Shown in pieces: positions 48,675-59,579 of a stretch of 64,000 bases of DNA (the stretch's first letter is position 1; every line of letters starts with the position of its first letter). The stretch comes from Heterocephalus glaber (Eukaryota > Chordata > Mammalia > Rodentia > Bathyergidae): NCBI RefSeq assembly GCF_000247695.1, contig NW_004624732.1, forward strand, positions 39,475,962 to 39,539,961, in the 5' to 3' direction. Below the pieces are notes generated by a model. It was not told the origin of the DNA. It did no database searches and was given only the letters and a program-made list of their open reading frames with translations. Position numbers and translations under genes: made by a program.

Positions 48675-49415
48675 TTAAATACTTTTGAAAATATACAGTT
48701 TTCCATAGTTTTTAGAGACTATTTGGTCATTTATTTCAGAAGCAAATATTCAACTCTGATAGCAACATTTTGGGAATCTATTACCTCCTTTGACATTACT
48801 ACCTGGTCACCATTTTCTGGAATGTTCTATAGATGGTGTGGGGAGGTGAGCATGGAAAGTGAAGGCGTTGAAACATAATTCATGATCTCTTAAAAAAAAA
48901 ATCCCTAGAGAGATTTCTATTTTTTGTCACTGAATATAATTCCTTATCTTGAGGCTAAATTGAGGTAGAAGAAAAGCTTTCTTCTAGTTTATAGGTTGTT
49001 GAATTTTAAGCAAATACCAATAGCTGAAGTGCCAATTTTACCCAGTTCATACATTTGACAATACTTCCAACAAGAGACATTTTCATTCAGACAAGTTATT
49101 AGTATTAAAAAAAACTCAGTTGAGTTATTGGAATTTTAGTGTATGAAAAGCTCATTTAATATTCCAATTTCTCAAGTATGGCTTAAGAAATGACTTTTAA
49201 TTTGACTGCAACTCAGGATAACACAAGCCTCTGTAAAGAGGTTTTTTAGTCACCAAATATGGAGACAATGTCTATACCATTAATTTTGAGGTTTTTGCAA
49301 CTAATTGATGAGGAAAGTCTATTTGAGCTTGTACCTCCTATCCTCTTTGCTAGTCTGCCCATAATAAAGCTTTTTCATTTTGTCAAAATGCAATTTCATA
49401 GCATTGTTTTTCTGT
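48675..49415. other. Unclassified AT-rich stretch
   Basis: The plus-strand frame at 49259-49486 begins with a plausible-looking 45-residue part but runs into the TG repeat as Cys-Val. It has no motif. Confidence 0.4.
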
Positions 49416-49420
49416 GCGCC

Positions 49421-49422
49421 TG

Positions 49423-49456
<34 letters not shown>
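49421..49456. repeat. (TG)n microsatellite
   Basis: Eighteen TG units with one TT interruption. Confidence 0.95.
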
Positions 49457-49459
49457 GTC

Positions 49460-50340
49460 AGCAAGCTCTTGCTTAATATCGTATAATATATATTATTAAA
49501 TATGATATGTATGTGTATTTTATCTTTAATAAGTGACTTACAGTTTCTAAAAATGTTTCTGCTTTTTATGAAAAGTTATAAAGTTATTTTATCCTTAATG
49601 TAAACCTTTGCTTCTCAATGAGTGGCTGTTGCATCTGAGCAAAACGAGGGACCTTTCAAAAGGGTTCTGAAAGCAACTATGATATTTGAAGATAAAAAGA
49701 GTGAGGACATTGTCTGCTTTCTGTCCTGCAGACCTTAGGGACAAATCCTTTGAAACTCAAATAAGAGAATCTTAAATTCCTTTATCTTTCTACTTTTAAG
49801 AAACTGCCCAGGAACTCCTTTTATAAACATTGCATTACATTTTCTATACTAAATCACTGCTGTGTTGTATGCAGACTAGATGATAAGTATGTTCCATTTG
49901 AATGTCAATGTCTCATTATATTTATTTTTCATATCCTCACTGAGGCAGAGTATTTCACAGAAAATGGAAAGGATGGATATCATTCATTATATAAGGATCT
50001 TGAAACAAACTAGAAAATTCAACACTAAAGAAATATTTATTAACATATCCAATAATCCATTACCAATAAGCATTTTTTTATATTTAAAAAAATGAATGAA
50101 ATTTAAAATTATGTTTCCTGGTTTCTGTGGTTGTCATTAAGCAATGTAAAATAGAAGATATGAAAAAATTATGTATAATCTGAATTGCCCTACTGTGTAA
50201 ATCTATTTGCTTACAGAGTTATTTAATGATCTGCAAATTCCCAAACATACACTGAAAGTATTTCCTGTATCTTCTGAGTCAGTCTCACATATACATCAAA
50301 AATTAACCTGTTTTTTATAGTTATAAATAGATTGAATATT
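49460..50340. other. Unclassified AT-rich stretch
   Basis: A 71-codon plus-strand frame (49880-50095) has no motif. Nothing else is recognised. Confidence 0.4.
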
Positions 50341-50344
50341 CTGT

Positions 50345-50777
50345 TGTTGCTGGACAGTGCCCCTGTATGATGACACCAGGCTCTTTCTGTTCTTCCCAAA
50401 GATTTGGTGAGGACAAATGTTGAACAGATAAACACAACTTTTGTTTAAAGTAAAAGAAGGAATGGGAAAAAGTGAAGAAAATAGAAGAAAGAAAGAAAAT
50501 AGAGTGAGGAAAAGAGAAGAGCAAGAATAGATACATCCCACAACAGGAAGGGCCACTGGTGAAACAAAAGGGCAGCAGAACAGCAAGATTGTAGTCACTG
50601 GCTACTCAGTGGCCACCATCTATATCCTCCTAGGTCCAGTCAGTAGAAAGGTGCTCTGCCCTCATATTCTGGCTGTGATTGACAGGCCACATCCTGTCAA
50701 TCAGCCTCCTTTCTGGCTCAGGTTATATCTTTTATGGTGTTTTCGGTCAGCCTGCCATCCCCTAATCTCCTGCCTCA
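50345..50777 (-). mobile_element. Solo LTR, copy 1 of a local LTR family
   Basis: Its reverse complement aligns along its length with 56678-57143. Shared blocks include AGATTAGGG, ATGGCAG, ATGT(A/G)(A/G)CCTGTCAATCA, CTAGGAGG, CAATCTTGCTGTT, TTCTTGCTCTTCTCTTT, AAAGTTGTGTT and TCCAGCAACA. In its own orientation it starts TGAGGCAGG and ends GCAACA, giving the TG..CA ends of an LTR. Flanking tetramers ctgt and gtgt agree at three of four bases. A TATA-like word lies near 50619-50625 (antisense). There is no internal retroviral sequence, so it is a solo LTR. The frames 50296-50598, 50321-50536 and 50609-50923 are by-products. Confidence 0.72.
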
Positions 50778-50779
50778 GT

Positions 50780-52190
50780 GTGAGTATGACTTTAATCAAA
50801 ATTGACTTTTTTGGCAATGAGATCCACTTTCTTTGGTTTTCTAGCTTTTCGAATAAATTTTCTTTGTCCCAACAACTTATCTTCAAATTATTGGCTTTTT
50901 TGAGTGGTAAGCAAGAAATGTGAGTTCACAGTTCAATATCACAGTATATATACTTCTGTCTTTGCTTCTCCCCATCACACATTAAATTTGTTCAATATTT
51001 AATTTTTAAATATTAATTTTACTTACCTTCCACTCTAGTTAATTTATTTTAATCACATAGTTTTCTATTCTACATCCTGCCAGATTTATAATAAATCTAC
51101 ACTGATTTAGACAGTGTTTGAAATTAGAACAAAGAAATAAAGAACCTAGATTGTGTGTGTATGTCTCTGTGTGTGTATGTGTATAAGATAAGCTCAAGTA
51201 CACATCATTGGAAGCTTGGCATATGACAGCAAGTGTGACGCATTTGCTTTTGCTTTTTTTTTTTTTCTGTGACAGAGAAGCCCAGCTCCTGCTTGATATG
51301 CAGCAGGTTCATGGTCACTGGAGTCAGAGCCAATAAGAACAGACAGCTTTGTTCATCTCTATGGGGCTCCAGCCCCAGCTAGTGAGATTCCTGCCTGCTT
51401 GTGATCTTCTTTCCTGACTGCCTGACAAGTGGGCTTCAAATTTCAGAATCAGACAAAGAGAGAGTCCTCCTCTTAGTCTTTAGAGTGCACAAAAATTGCT
51501 GTCATAAGTTGCCTTATTCTCCAGAAGATTCTCCAAAGCAAATTTGATTCACTTTACCCTTCAACCAGACACATGTGAAACCAGACATATGAGAAATCTC
51601 AGCAGGATTTTACACCTGGCCTTGAAACATTCTATAAAAATATAATGATCTCAAAACATGATTCAATTCATATTTTGTGTTAAATTACAATTTTTTTTAG
51701 ATATCAATTTTGAATTTGCAGTTTCATAAGCTCAAAAAATTAACACTCGTACATCCATGTATTGGCCAATATATTATATCATTTTAAAATGTTCATCTTT
51801 ATTTCTGTGACTCACTGTCTTATGAAACCTTATTTTAATAGCTTCTAAGTGAAACATACAAATAAATGGTATATTAAGAAAAATGAAATTTATTACTCAG
51901 GAAATCAAATCTGCTATCAGAGTAAATCTAGAAAATTCTAGAGTATTAAATATGATTTAACAAGTAGGAAAGCTAAAGACTATTTCACATTTGATATTGT
52001 AACTCTCGATCTGTTCTGTGAACTTCTTAAAATTGAATATTCAAAATTTGAAGATAGAAGGAAGTAATATGTTTTATTGTAGATTATAACGTCATTTTAT
52101 TCCCATGCCTCTCAAGGTCTTTCTCATAGGTTCATACTATACCATTTCTAGCTTAGTAATAATATTAATATTGATGCAAACCAACTTTAT
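50780..52190. other. Unclassified stretch
   Basis: A TG-rich run lies near 51150-51185. The block 51265-51480 is richer in G+C ('gatatgcagcaggttcatgg', in part) and may be a worn MaLR or MER repeat, but I cannot place it. Confidence 0.35.
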
Positions 52191-52199
52191 GCCACACCT

Positions 52200-52470
52200 T
52201 TTCTAACTTTTCACTCTATCAAATATATCTAGCACCTCAAATTTATCATATCACTGGACTAGGCTCTCCTTTTTGTATCATCTCATCAACATCTCCCCCC
52301 TTACCCTTTCAGATTTTGCACATACGTCTTCTTCTGTCAGAAATAATGCCTTCAAAACTTGAGGGCAAGGGTGATGGCTCGGTTATTTATCATTACACAC
52401 CTGCAATGCCACCATTGGATCATGTCTGATATTATAAAATAAGGTATTTGTTAAATTGATTAATTTCTTA
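52200..52470 (+). mobile_element. Possible L2 LINE fragment
   Basis: The pattern 'cttcaaaacttgagggcaaggg', 'ggttatttatcattacacac', 'tatttgttaaattgattaat' (in part) follows the L2 end in sense orientation, at high divergence. Confidence 0.45.
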
Positions 52471-52474
52471 CTTT

Positions 52475-53670
52475 TCTGCATTTCCTAATCATATAACTAG
52501 TCACCATGTTTCTAAAACATTTTTTAATCAAGCTTCATGAGCAGGTCTTATGTCTTCCTTTCTAATCTGCAACACACAACAGAATGTATCTCAAGAAATT
52601 ATTTTTTCCCTTTGTCACATCCAGTAAAGGGCACTAGTACCTTAGTGGCCTTGTAATAGTTATTTGAAAATCATTATCACTATTATGAAAAATAGCTACA
52701 ATGTATCTACTAGGCTTCAGAAAAGGATCTGGTACTTCAGTTACAATGTATAATAAGAGCAGAATTTACTAAAGAGGCTATTGACAAAAGCATAGGTAGG
52801 ATTTAGAGAAAACAGGAGACATAGTGGAATACTCTGGGTGAATAACAATGTTAATGTGTCTATGTAGGGGTGGGAAAAGGGAATGAGTTATTGGAATCAT
52901 GAGAAAACGTGGCTTGTAGAGATGACCTTCTAGAAAGAATTAAAACCTTTGTTCTGGTGAAGGAGGCTGGAGTAGCCATATAAAATGTCAACAGGAAGTA
53001 GAAACAGCATTTTTTCTGCCTTCTCTCTGATCTCCTGCAGAGGATTTTTATTGCCCATTGACAGACAGAAGCTAGACATGGCAAAGTCTTCTGGGATAAT
53101 CCATAGAGGTGACCCTTGGGGGGCAGAAAGCAAATGAAGAAGCTTGAAGAGTTAATTGACACATGGAAAATAATTACTATTGGTATAAATAAGAAAATAA
53201 TGTACTGATTTAAAGCTCATAATTTCTATTACTTTATATTAACATTCCATAAAAAAATTCTGTAAAATACCAACAATGCATTAAAACTGATATTTTAAAA
53301 ACAAGTATTAAAATCATTGATTGAAATCAACTGAAATTGTTTTGGATTAAGACTAAATTAGAAAGCACAATCTTCTTTAATCTAAATATCTCATGTCCAG
53401 GTGAAGTTCTGGACTATCCTTTGTACTGTGAAATGCTATGTTTAAATCTGTTCTGATATGGTTCATGAATTCCGAGTGTATGCTCAATATGCTTGATATA
53501 GCTCTGCTCTCAATTTAATCTATATTTGAAGAAATTACTTTCATATCTTAAACTCCAGTCTGGTACATATGGCATATGGGATGCATTATTCTGTACTTCT
53601 GTTTAGTCGTCCTTGTGCTTTACCTTTTTATTTGTGACATTTCAATCTGATTAGCTGCTGTACATTCATT
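52475..53670. other. Unclassified stretch
   Basis: Two minus-strand frames overlap at 52860-53162 (100 codons) and 52930-53133 (67 codons). Neither shows a known domain and they occupy different frames. Confidence 0.4.
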
Positions 53671-53674
53671 TAGG

Positions 53675-53860
53675 CCAATGCTTTCAAACCTTAGTATGCA
53701 TTGCACCACTTGGAGGGCTAGCTGAAACACATGCTCTGGCCCTGACACAATGCTTCTGATTTAGTTAGTTTGCGAAAGCAATTTGTATTTCCGACAAATT
53801 ACTTGATGCTGCTGCTGCTGCTGTGGAGACCACATTTTAAGGATAATTGATTTATGAGAT
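53675..53860 (+). mobile_element. MER5A-like hAT-Charlie DNA transposon
   Basis: It follows the MER5A order closely: 'aatgctttcaaaccttagtatgcat', 'cttggagggctagctgaaacac', 'gcttctgatttagtt', 'caatttgtatttccgacaaatt', 'gatgctgctgctgctgctgtgg', 'agaccacattttaag' (in part). The (GCT)5 run is the element's GCTGATGCTGCTGG segment slightly expanded. Confidence 0.85.
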
Positions 53861-54089
53861 TATACAAGCAAATATCCTTAACATAATAGTTTTTCATGTT
53901 GCATAATCCCAAGCATGTTATTTTTTAAAGAAATGAAGTTTTCCTTCATATTTATACATGTTTCTAGAAATTTTAAATCAGTTCAAAAACCCTTTGAAAT
54001 TATAGTTAGAGATTTGGAAATGTGATATTATAAAGTATTTAGATTTAAAATAATTAAATTTTTGTCTGAATTTCTTTTATAAATTATTT

Positions 54090-54471
54090 AAGAAATGTGT
54101 TTATAAGGAACAGAAATTTATTTCTCACAGTCCTAGAGACTAGGAAGTTAAAGATTAGGATGCCAATGTCTTGGGACGCCCTTCTTACCTAGTCACCTTA
54201 GTGCCAAAAGGGCAAAAATAGTCAGAAAGAGAAAGGAGAGGGGAAGGGAGGGAAAAAAGAAGAGACAGAGAGAGAGAGAGATGAGACAGATAGATAACAC
54301 AAACAGAGTGAGTGGAATAAATCTGATCCTTTTATAAGAAACTTATTTCCATAGTCATTAATCCATTCATGGGGGTCTCATGACCTAAATACTTCCTAAA
54401 GTTCTCACTTATTACAATGAGAATTAAATTGCAAAAGTAAGCTTTTGAGGAACAAACCAAACTATGGCTGG
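54090..54471 (-). mobile_element. MaLR-type solo LTR
   Basis: Antisense blocks 'cagaaatttatttctcacagtcctagagac', 'attaatccattcatgggggtctcatgacc', 'gagaattaaattgcaaaagt' and 'gaacaaaccaaactatgg' (in part) match MaLR LTRs. A GA-rich tract at 54225-54295 lies inside it, where MaLR copies are often purine-rich. Confidence 0.7.
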
Positions 54472-54479
54472 AACTGTTG

Positions 54480-55100
54480 AAAAGGATAATTGTATATTAA
54501 GTTTGATTAAGATGTATTACTAATCTGTGTTTAGAATAGTGAAACCTACTGAACTTTGATCAAATATTCATTTACAACTGAATTCTAACATAAAGACATT
54601 AATGGTTTTGTGAAGTTATTATATTACGTGCATACCCTTTACTGCTTATATAAAAATATAATGTTTTTAATGGGCCAACATTCAGGTGATTGGGCCAAGC
54701 ATATTTTTACTTTTAAACTTTTAAAAATATATTTCTCATTGATAAAATATATCAATTTCTGCCTTCGTAAAGTGGTTACTTGAGTGCCTATGTCATAAGA
54801 TTTATATGATAATTATATGTGCTACAACTTAGGTAATGATTGTATTTGCACTGAACACACTTGGAGATATTAGTTAAAATCAGTATATATGTTTATTTTA
54901 GCCACTTGAATGTCTGATTGCATTTCCTTTAAATCAATTTATAATTTAGAAGTTTTATCATTTTAGGCTGTCTCACCTTTATGAGCTTTAAAATATGGAG
55001 CTCTTGAGATCTTATATACCTTTCAATATTTTACTCAATATTTTAACCAGGTATCCCAAATATACATGTATACATATGTATGTGTACATATATATGTATG
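54480..55100. other. Unclassified AT-rich stretch
   Basis: I see nothing except a TATG-rich run at 55060-55100 just before the SINE. Confidence 0.4.
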
Positions 55101-55108
55101 TCTGTGTA

Positions 55109-55252
55109 TTTTTTTGAGACCGGGTCTTGCTTAGTAGTTCAGGCTAACATTGAACTCACCGTGTAGCCCAGGTTAGCTTTGAACTCACTGCAATCCTTCT
55201 GCCTCAGCCTCCTAAATCCTGGGATTACAGGCATGTGTGAACATACCTGACT
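55109..55252 (-). mobile_element. B1-type (7SL-derived) SINE
   Basis: Minus-strand reading gives 'cacacatgcctgtaatcccagg', 'gaggctgaggcagaaggattgcagtgag', 'taacctgggctacacgg' and 'caagacccggtctcaaaaaaa' (in part). This is a monomeric B1 layout, and it is among the best preserved SINEs here. Confidence 0.93.
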
Positions 55253-55259
55253 AATGTAT

Positions 55260-55915
55260 ATAAACATAACTTAAAAATATATGTCATTCCTTTTTTTATG
55301 GATCTGGGACCATGCATATATTAGCTAAAAATTCAAAGACAGCAGAAAGTAGCTATAAAAACAATCCTATTGAATTTGATAAAATTTTCCATTGCTTGTG
55401 AATATTGCTATGCTGAACAAACTTTCACATGTATAGTCTCTTAGGGAAGAGACTACAATTAGAGAAGAATTTTAAAAGTAACCCTTTTTAGAATTAAATT
55501 TTGAAAGTGCTATAACCTTGGATTAAATAAAAGCAGCCTCTGATAAAGTGAATAGAAGAGGTGCTTTAAAAATCATCACTGGGGAATTTAAGGAAATAAC
55601 TTCCACATTAATATGTTAACACTGTCAGTGTATACTTTTGTCCAATCTCCCTTGGGCTGTTATTACTTGCACAGCCACGGGAATACTTATATTAAAAGGC
55701 ACATTTAGATTTTTTCTTTTCTTTGTATGACCTATGCATTGATCATTCTTTACAACTGCTTTTAAAAAGCAACAGAATTTAGTACTGTGTAAGAAAAAGA
55801 AATGACAAAATATAGAATAAAAAGACAAGGTAAAAAAAGACCCTGAGCTGAACTTGAGGATTCACTGGATTGCCTTTCGGAGAATGTCTGTTTTTGCCCA
55901 CATTCTCAATATTAT
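55260..55915. other. Unclassified AT-rich stretch
   Basis: A 67-codon minus-strand frame at 55625-55828 shows no motif. No repeat is recognised. Confidence 0.4.
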
Positions 55916-55919
55916 TGTT

Positions 55920-56245
55920 AATTTACTTCAGACGTTCTTAACATTGACTGCATATTAGAATCACTTGGGAGCTTTCTTTTGTTTTGTTTTTAGTGCTAAG
56001 AATTTAACCCAAGGCCTCACTGAATTCTAGATTAGAACTCTACTTCTGAGCTACATCTCTAGCACTCAACTGAGAGGTAAAAAATAAAAGAAAAGCATCC
56101 CCCAAATAGAGGATTTCAACACTCAACACCCAGGCTGTATCCATATAGGGTAAGTCAGAATCTCTGATTCTAAGAGTGAGACCCTGGCATTAGTATTTTG
56201 TAAAACAACCCAAATGATTTCAAAATGCTGTTAAGGTAGTGGACT
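55920..56245 (+). mobile_element. MER5-like DNA transposon split by a SINE
   Basis: The left half 'cgttcttaacattgactgcatattagaatcacttgggagc' and the right half 'aggctgtatcc', 'agtcagaatctctgattct', 'agaccctggcattagtatttt', 'caaatgatttcaaaatgc' (in part) are consecutive MER5/MER20-type blocks. They are interrupted by the SINE at 55972-56068 and its flank. Confidence 0.75.
55972..56068 (-). mobile_element. ID-type SINE
   Basis: The minus strand reads 'gctagagatgtagctcagaag', 'agagttctaatctagaattcagtgaggcc', 'ttgggttaaattcttagcact' and an A/C-rich tail (in part). It keeps the A-box region ATGTAGCTCAG and a decayed B-box. Confidence 0.85.
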
Positions 56246-56499
56246 GCAACTAAAGAATATATCTTAAGAAAATAAATAGGAGCAATTTCTCATAAATCAA
56301 GACTCTATTCTGTAGTAATTATATCATTGGTCACCCCAGAATTGAGGAAAATCATATTTTTTCTTTTTTGTGACCCAGAAGTTGTCTATCCTACAAGATA
56401 TTTTAAGAGACTAGAGACCATTGACTCACTGAATCTTAAGAGTATGATTTCACACATTTCAAAAGACTTTGGCAACTAAAGATTTCAAAATAACATGCA

Positions 56500-56677
56500 A
56501 GAATGAAAGAAATGGGAGAAAGGAGAGAGACATCAGGAGGGAGAGAGAAAAAGACAGGGAATGTAGGAAGAAGAGAGAGTGAGAAGGAAGGAAAGAAGGA
56601 AGAAAGGAGGACAAAAAAAGGAGGGAAGGAAGGGAGATGAAAAAACAGAAGGAAAGAAAAGAAAGGAAAGAAAGAAG
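56500..56677. repeat. Purine-rich (GGAA/GAGA) tract
   Basis: A long A/G-rich low-complexity run on the plus strand, ending exactly where the LTR at 56678 begins. It makes the Pro/Phe/Ser-rich minus-strand frame at 56436-56738. Confidence 0.9.
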
Positions 56678-57143
56678 TAAGGTAGAAGATTAGGGCATGG
56701 CAGACTGGCTGGGAGACAGGATGTAACCTGTCAATCATGAAGATCTTTACCGGAAGGTGAAAAGTAGATATAACCTGATCCAGGAAGATGTAACCTGCCA
56801 GTCATGCTCAGGCTATGTGGGCAGAGCAACATCCAGTGGACTACATCTAGGAGGGCATAAAAGGCAGCGGCCATTAACTTCACTGTCAATGCAATCTTGC
56901 TGTTACACTCTCCTCCTGTTTCTGCAGTAGCCCATCCTGCTTGCAAGATGTACCTCTTCTTGCTCTTCTCTTTGTTCACGCCTTTCTTTTATTTTTTTCA
57001 CTCTTTCCTTTTCTTCCTTCACTTTCAATATTCCTTTACTTAGAATCAAAGTTGTGTTGACTTCTTCAGTGATTGTTCTGGCCAGCTCTTAGGGCAGGAG
57101 AGAAAGAACCTGGAATCCCCAGGCACTGCACCATCCAGCAACA
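56678..57143 (+). mobile_element. Solo LTR, copy 2 of a local LTR family
   Basis: Homologous, in opposite orientation, to 50345-50777. It begins TAAGGTAGAAG (TGAGGCAGGAG in copy 1) and ends GCACCATCCAGCAACA. The tetramer GAAG flanks it exactly at 56674-56677 and 57144-57147. A 4-bp duplication is typical of class I (gamma-like) endogenous retroviruses. A TATA-like CATAAAAGG lies at 56856-56864, and AATCAAA at 57044-57050 sits where an AATAAA signal would be. No retroviral genes adjoin it. Confidence 0.78.
56856..56864 (+). promoter_or_regulatory. TATA-like word of the solo LTR
   Basis: CATAAAAGG lies about 180 bases from the LTR start and 190 bases upstream of the polyadenylation-like word, a spacing usual for U3 and R. 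Activity is unknown. Confidence 0.4.
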
Positions 57144-57149
57144 GAAGGT

Positions 57150-57590
57150 AGGAGGAAAGGAAGAAATGAGAGAGACTGAGATAATATCTGCATGATTTTT
57201 TAGACTAAAATATGACAAAATAATTTTGCAGAACAATAAATTGTTAAGTATAGTAAATATTTTTACTCTGCTTTGTCCCAACAAATTATGTAATTTGAAC
57301 AATAGTATTGATCCTTCACAAAATAGTAAAAATGGTTCTAGATACAGTATTTTTCGTATTCTTCAAGATGGCAAGGAGAAACTCTGACATGTATTCTCAC
57401 AAAGACTTCACAACTCTGTGAATTCAGTAGAACACCTGCTATATATGCTGCTGCTGTGAGTTCTGAAAAGAAGAAATTGATCCTCTGTATTTTGCCCAAA
57501 CTTAGCTAACTAGTGTAAAAAGCTGTATTTGAAGACTCTGAGCTTACTTCCTTATTCTTTCTTCAGCACATTTTTTTTGGACTTTTCTAC
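57150..57590. other. Unclassified stretch
   Basis: Nothing is recognised. The minus-strand frame at 57066-57302 straddles the LTR end and is not a gene. Confidence 0.4.
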
Positions 57591-57599
57591 TTAAACAGC

Positions 57600-58290
57600 T
57601 CTATTATAATGCCAAAGCTTTGCCAAAGGCTTCAGTCAGTGCTCTAACTTCCTCTTATTTCTTCTGGAAATGTTAAACACAGCTACAAAGTTGATCATGC
57701 CCTTTTCCTAATTCTTTTTATTTATGTTTTTCTTATAATACAAGATTCCTCTCATTTTCCTCCTATCTCAATAGCTACTTCTCAGTTTGTCTGCCTTTTT
57801 CTTCCCTATCCAAACACCTGTTGTTGAAACTGCCCAGATTTTAGTACCCCACTGTTTTTAGTACTCTGTCTAAACTTTCCCTCCTGATAATCTCAATAGG
57901 GAAGTACTGTTAAAATAGATAATATAGCCCAAATTTATTTTTCAGGCCCTGACTTTACGCTGATTTTCATTTGCTTATACAACTTTTCTTCTTTCAAACC
58001 TACTAGACATTTCAAACTTCATCAGTATCTAAATATTATTCTTTGTTATTGTCCAGACCACCATTATTTTCATCTGAATCATAGAAGGGAACTGTACTTT
58101 CTGCTTCTTTCTGTCTTTAGAGGCTATTCTCCTGCACAAAAACTACAGTGATATCCTAAAATTATGATTAAGATCACAGAGTCCCTTTGCTTAGTAAAAT
58201 TCAATGACTTCCACAGTCCTTACCATGAGCTAAAATCGATGCAAAATTTGAATTCTTCTACCACTTTTATTCATTTATTAACTGAAAAAA
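57600..58290 (+). mobile_element. L2 LINE fragment
   Basis: Sense L2 blocks occur in order: 'cctactagacatttcaaac', 'gtccagaccaccattatttt', 'gaggctattctcctgcac', 'agatcacagagtccctttgc', 'aaattcaatgacttccac' (in part). The whole is highly diverged and lacks an open frame. Confidence 0.6.
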
Positions 58291-58294
58291 ATGT

Positions 58295-58645
58295 ATTGTT
58301 CACCTATCCTTCAGAACTCATAATGTATCAGCTTATGTGAAGCTAACAATTTGGAAAAACAACTAAAAAGAAAGAAGATGTAGTACATGTGTATATTTGA
58401 ATGTAGTTGAATGTTCTTTTAAGATATGATGATCAGGGGGAACCACTTCATCTCTGACTCTCACAGTACGATATTTAGCAGATACTTAAATAAGGTGGGG
58501 GGAAGCTAGTATCTTTCTAGAGGAAGATAGTGTGGCAATCCTTTTACAACCATACATCATGCCTATTCTTTGGATATGATAATTATTTACTATATTTTTA
58601 ACACCTGAGGATTTTTCTACCCTGATGTCCTTGATGTCAGACATT
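58295..58645. other. Unclassified stretch
   Basis: I see nothing recognisable. It contains a short G-run at 58496-58502. Confidence 0.4.
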
Positions 58646-58650
58646 TCTCC

Positions 58651-58797
58651 TTCTTTCTTCCTCCTTCCTTCCTTTCTTTCCTTTCCTTTCTTTTCTTTTC
58701 TCTCTCTCCACCTTCTTTCTTTCTTTCTTTCTCTTTCTCTTTCTTTCTTTCTTTCTTTCTCTCTTTCTGTCTTTGTCTTTCTTTTTGTTTATCTTTT
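58651..58797. repeat. (TTTC)n-rich pyrimidine tract
   Basis: CTTT and CCTT units extend the T-rich end of the antisense B1 SINE that follows. It probably grew from that SINE's A-rich tail. The plus-strand 75-codon Ser/Phe/Leu frame here is an artefact. Confidence 0.9.
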
Positions 58798-58915
58798 CAC
58801 TGTAACAGGGTCTCACTGTGAAGTCCAGACTGGCTCTGAAATCAGTGTGTAGTTTAGCTTAGCCTTGAACTTGCTGTAATCCTTTTGCCTCACCCTTCCA
58901 AGTGCTGGGATTATA
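58798..58915 (-). mobile_element. B1-type SINE (partial)
   Basis: Antisense blocks 'cagggtctcactgtgaagtccagactggctctgaaat', 'gccttgaacttgctgtaatcc' and 'ccaagtgctgggatta' (in part). The 5' end of the SINE is missing past 58915. Confidence 0.88.
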
Positions 58916-58919
58916 TCAG

Positions 58920-59430
58920 TCTTTCCTTTGCTTGAAAATCTCTGCCCCAGATAATTGCATGTTAGGCTGCACATTATCATGTGGATTTCAACCAAGCATC
59001 ACATCCTAAACTACTCCTTTCCTGTGCAATTAAGTATCTCTACATACACCACTTTCATCACTCTCTAGTCCACCTAGCAGCATCTCATTAGTTGCTCTGT
59101 TGTTTCTTTTATTGCTATATAAAATGTTTTGCTTCTTATTGCAAGAAAGAGGATTATTTTTCACTTTTTTGCCTAATAGCTTCCTTGACAGTGTTAACTT
59201 TGGTACTCTTATTTACTGCTTTGTACCAAGCAGAGAATAGTACTCATAATGGTCTATATAAATATAATTATTACGATTTTATATAATTATTTATATATAT
59301 ATATAACTTTTAATGAAAGTTCTGAACTTGAATTCTGATCTTTAGCCCTCATGATTTTTCTACTGTACTAACATAGTTACTATTACAAGCTTTCTATCTT
59401 CAGTATCCTATAACTACTTGTTTTGGCTAT
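58920..59430. other. Unclassified AT-rich stretch
   Basis: Between two B1 SINEs. Holds a short TA run at 59290-59305 and a 64-codon frame without motif at 59092-59286. Confidence 0.4.
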
Positions 59431-59434
59431 TTGG

Positions 59435-59577
59435 GTGGAGGTGGCAGAGACAAGAGTCCTGCTTTGTAGTCCATTCTGGCCTTGAACTCATTCTGTAGAC
59501 CAAACTGACCTCAAATTCAATTTCCTCTTGCCCCAGCCTCAAAAGTGCTGGGTTTACAGGTATATGCCACAAGCCCA
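59435..59577 (-). mobile_element. B1-type SINE
   Basis: Antisense blocks 'agtccattctggccttgaactcattctgtag', 'ctcttgccccagcctcaaaagtgctgggtttacagg' and 'atatgccacaagccc' (in part). It is more diverged than the copy at 55.1 kb. Confidence 0.88.
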
Positions 59578-59579
59578 TT

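Noticed and set aside
6056..58797. Regularly spaced repeats as a CRISPR-like array
   Set aside because: The tandem units here are ordinary microsatellites of 2-6 bases. There are no equal-length repeats with unique spacers, and the DNA is mammalian.
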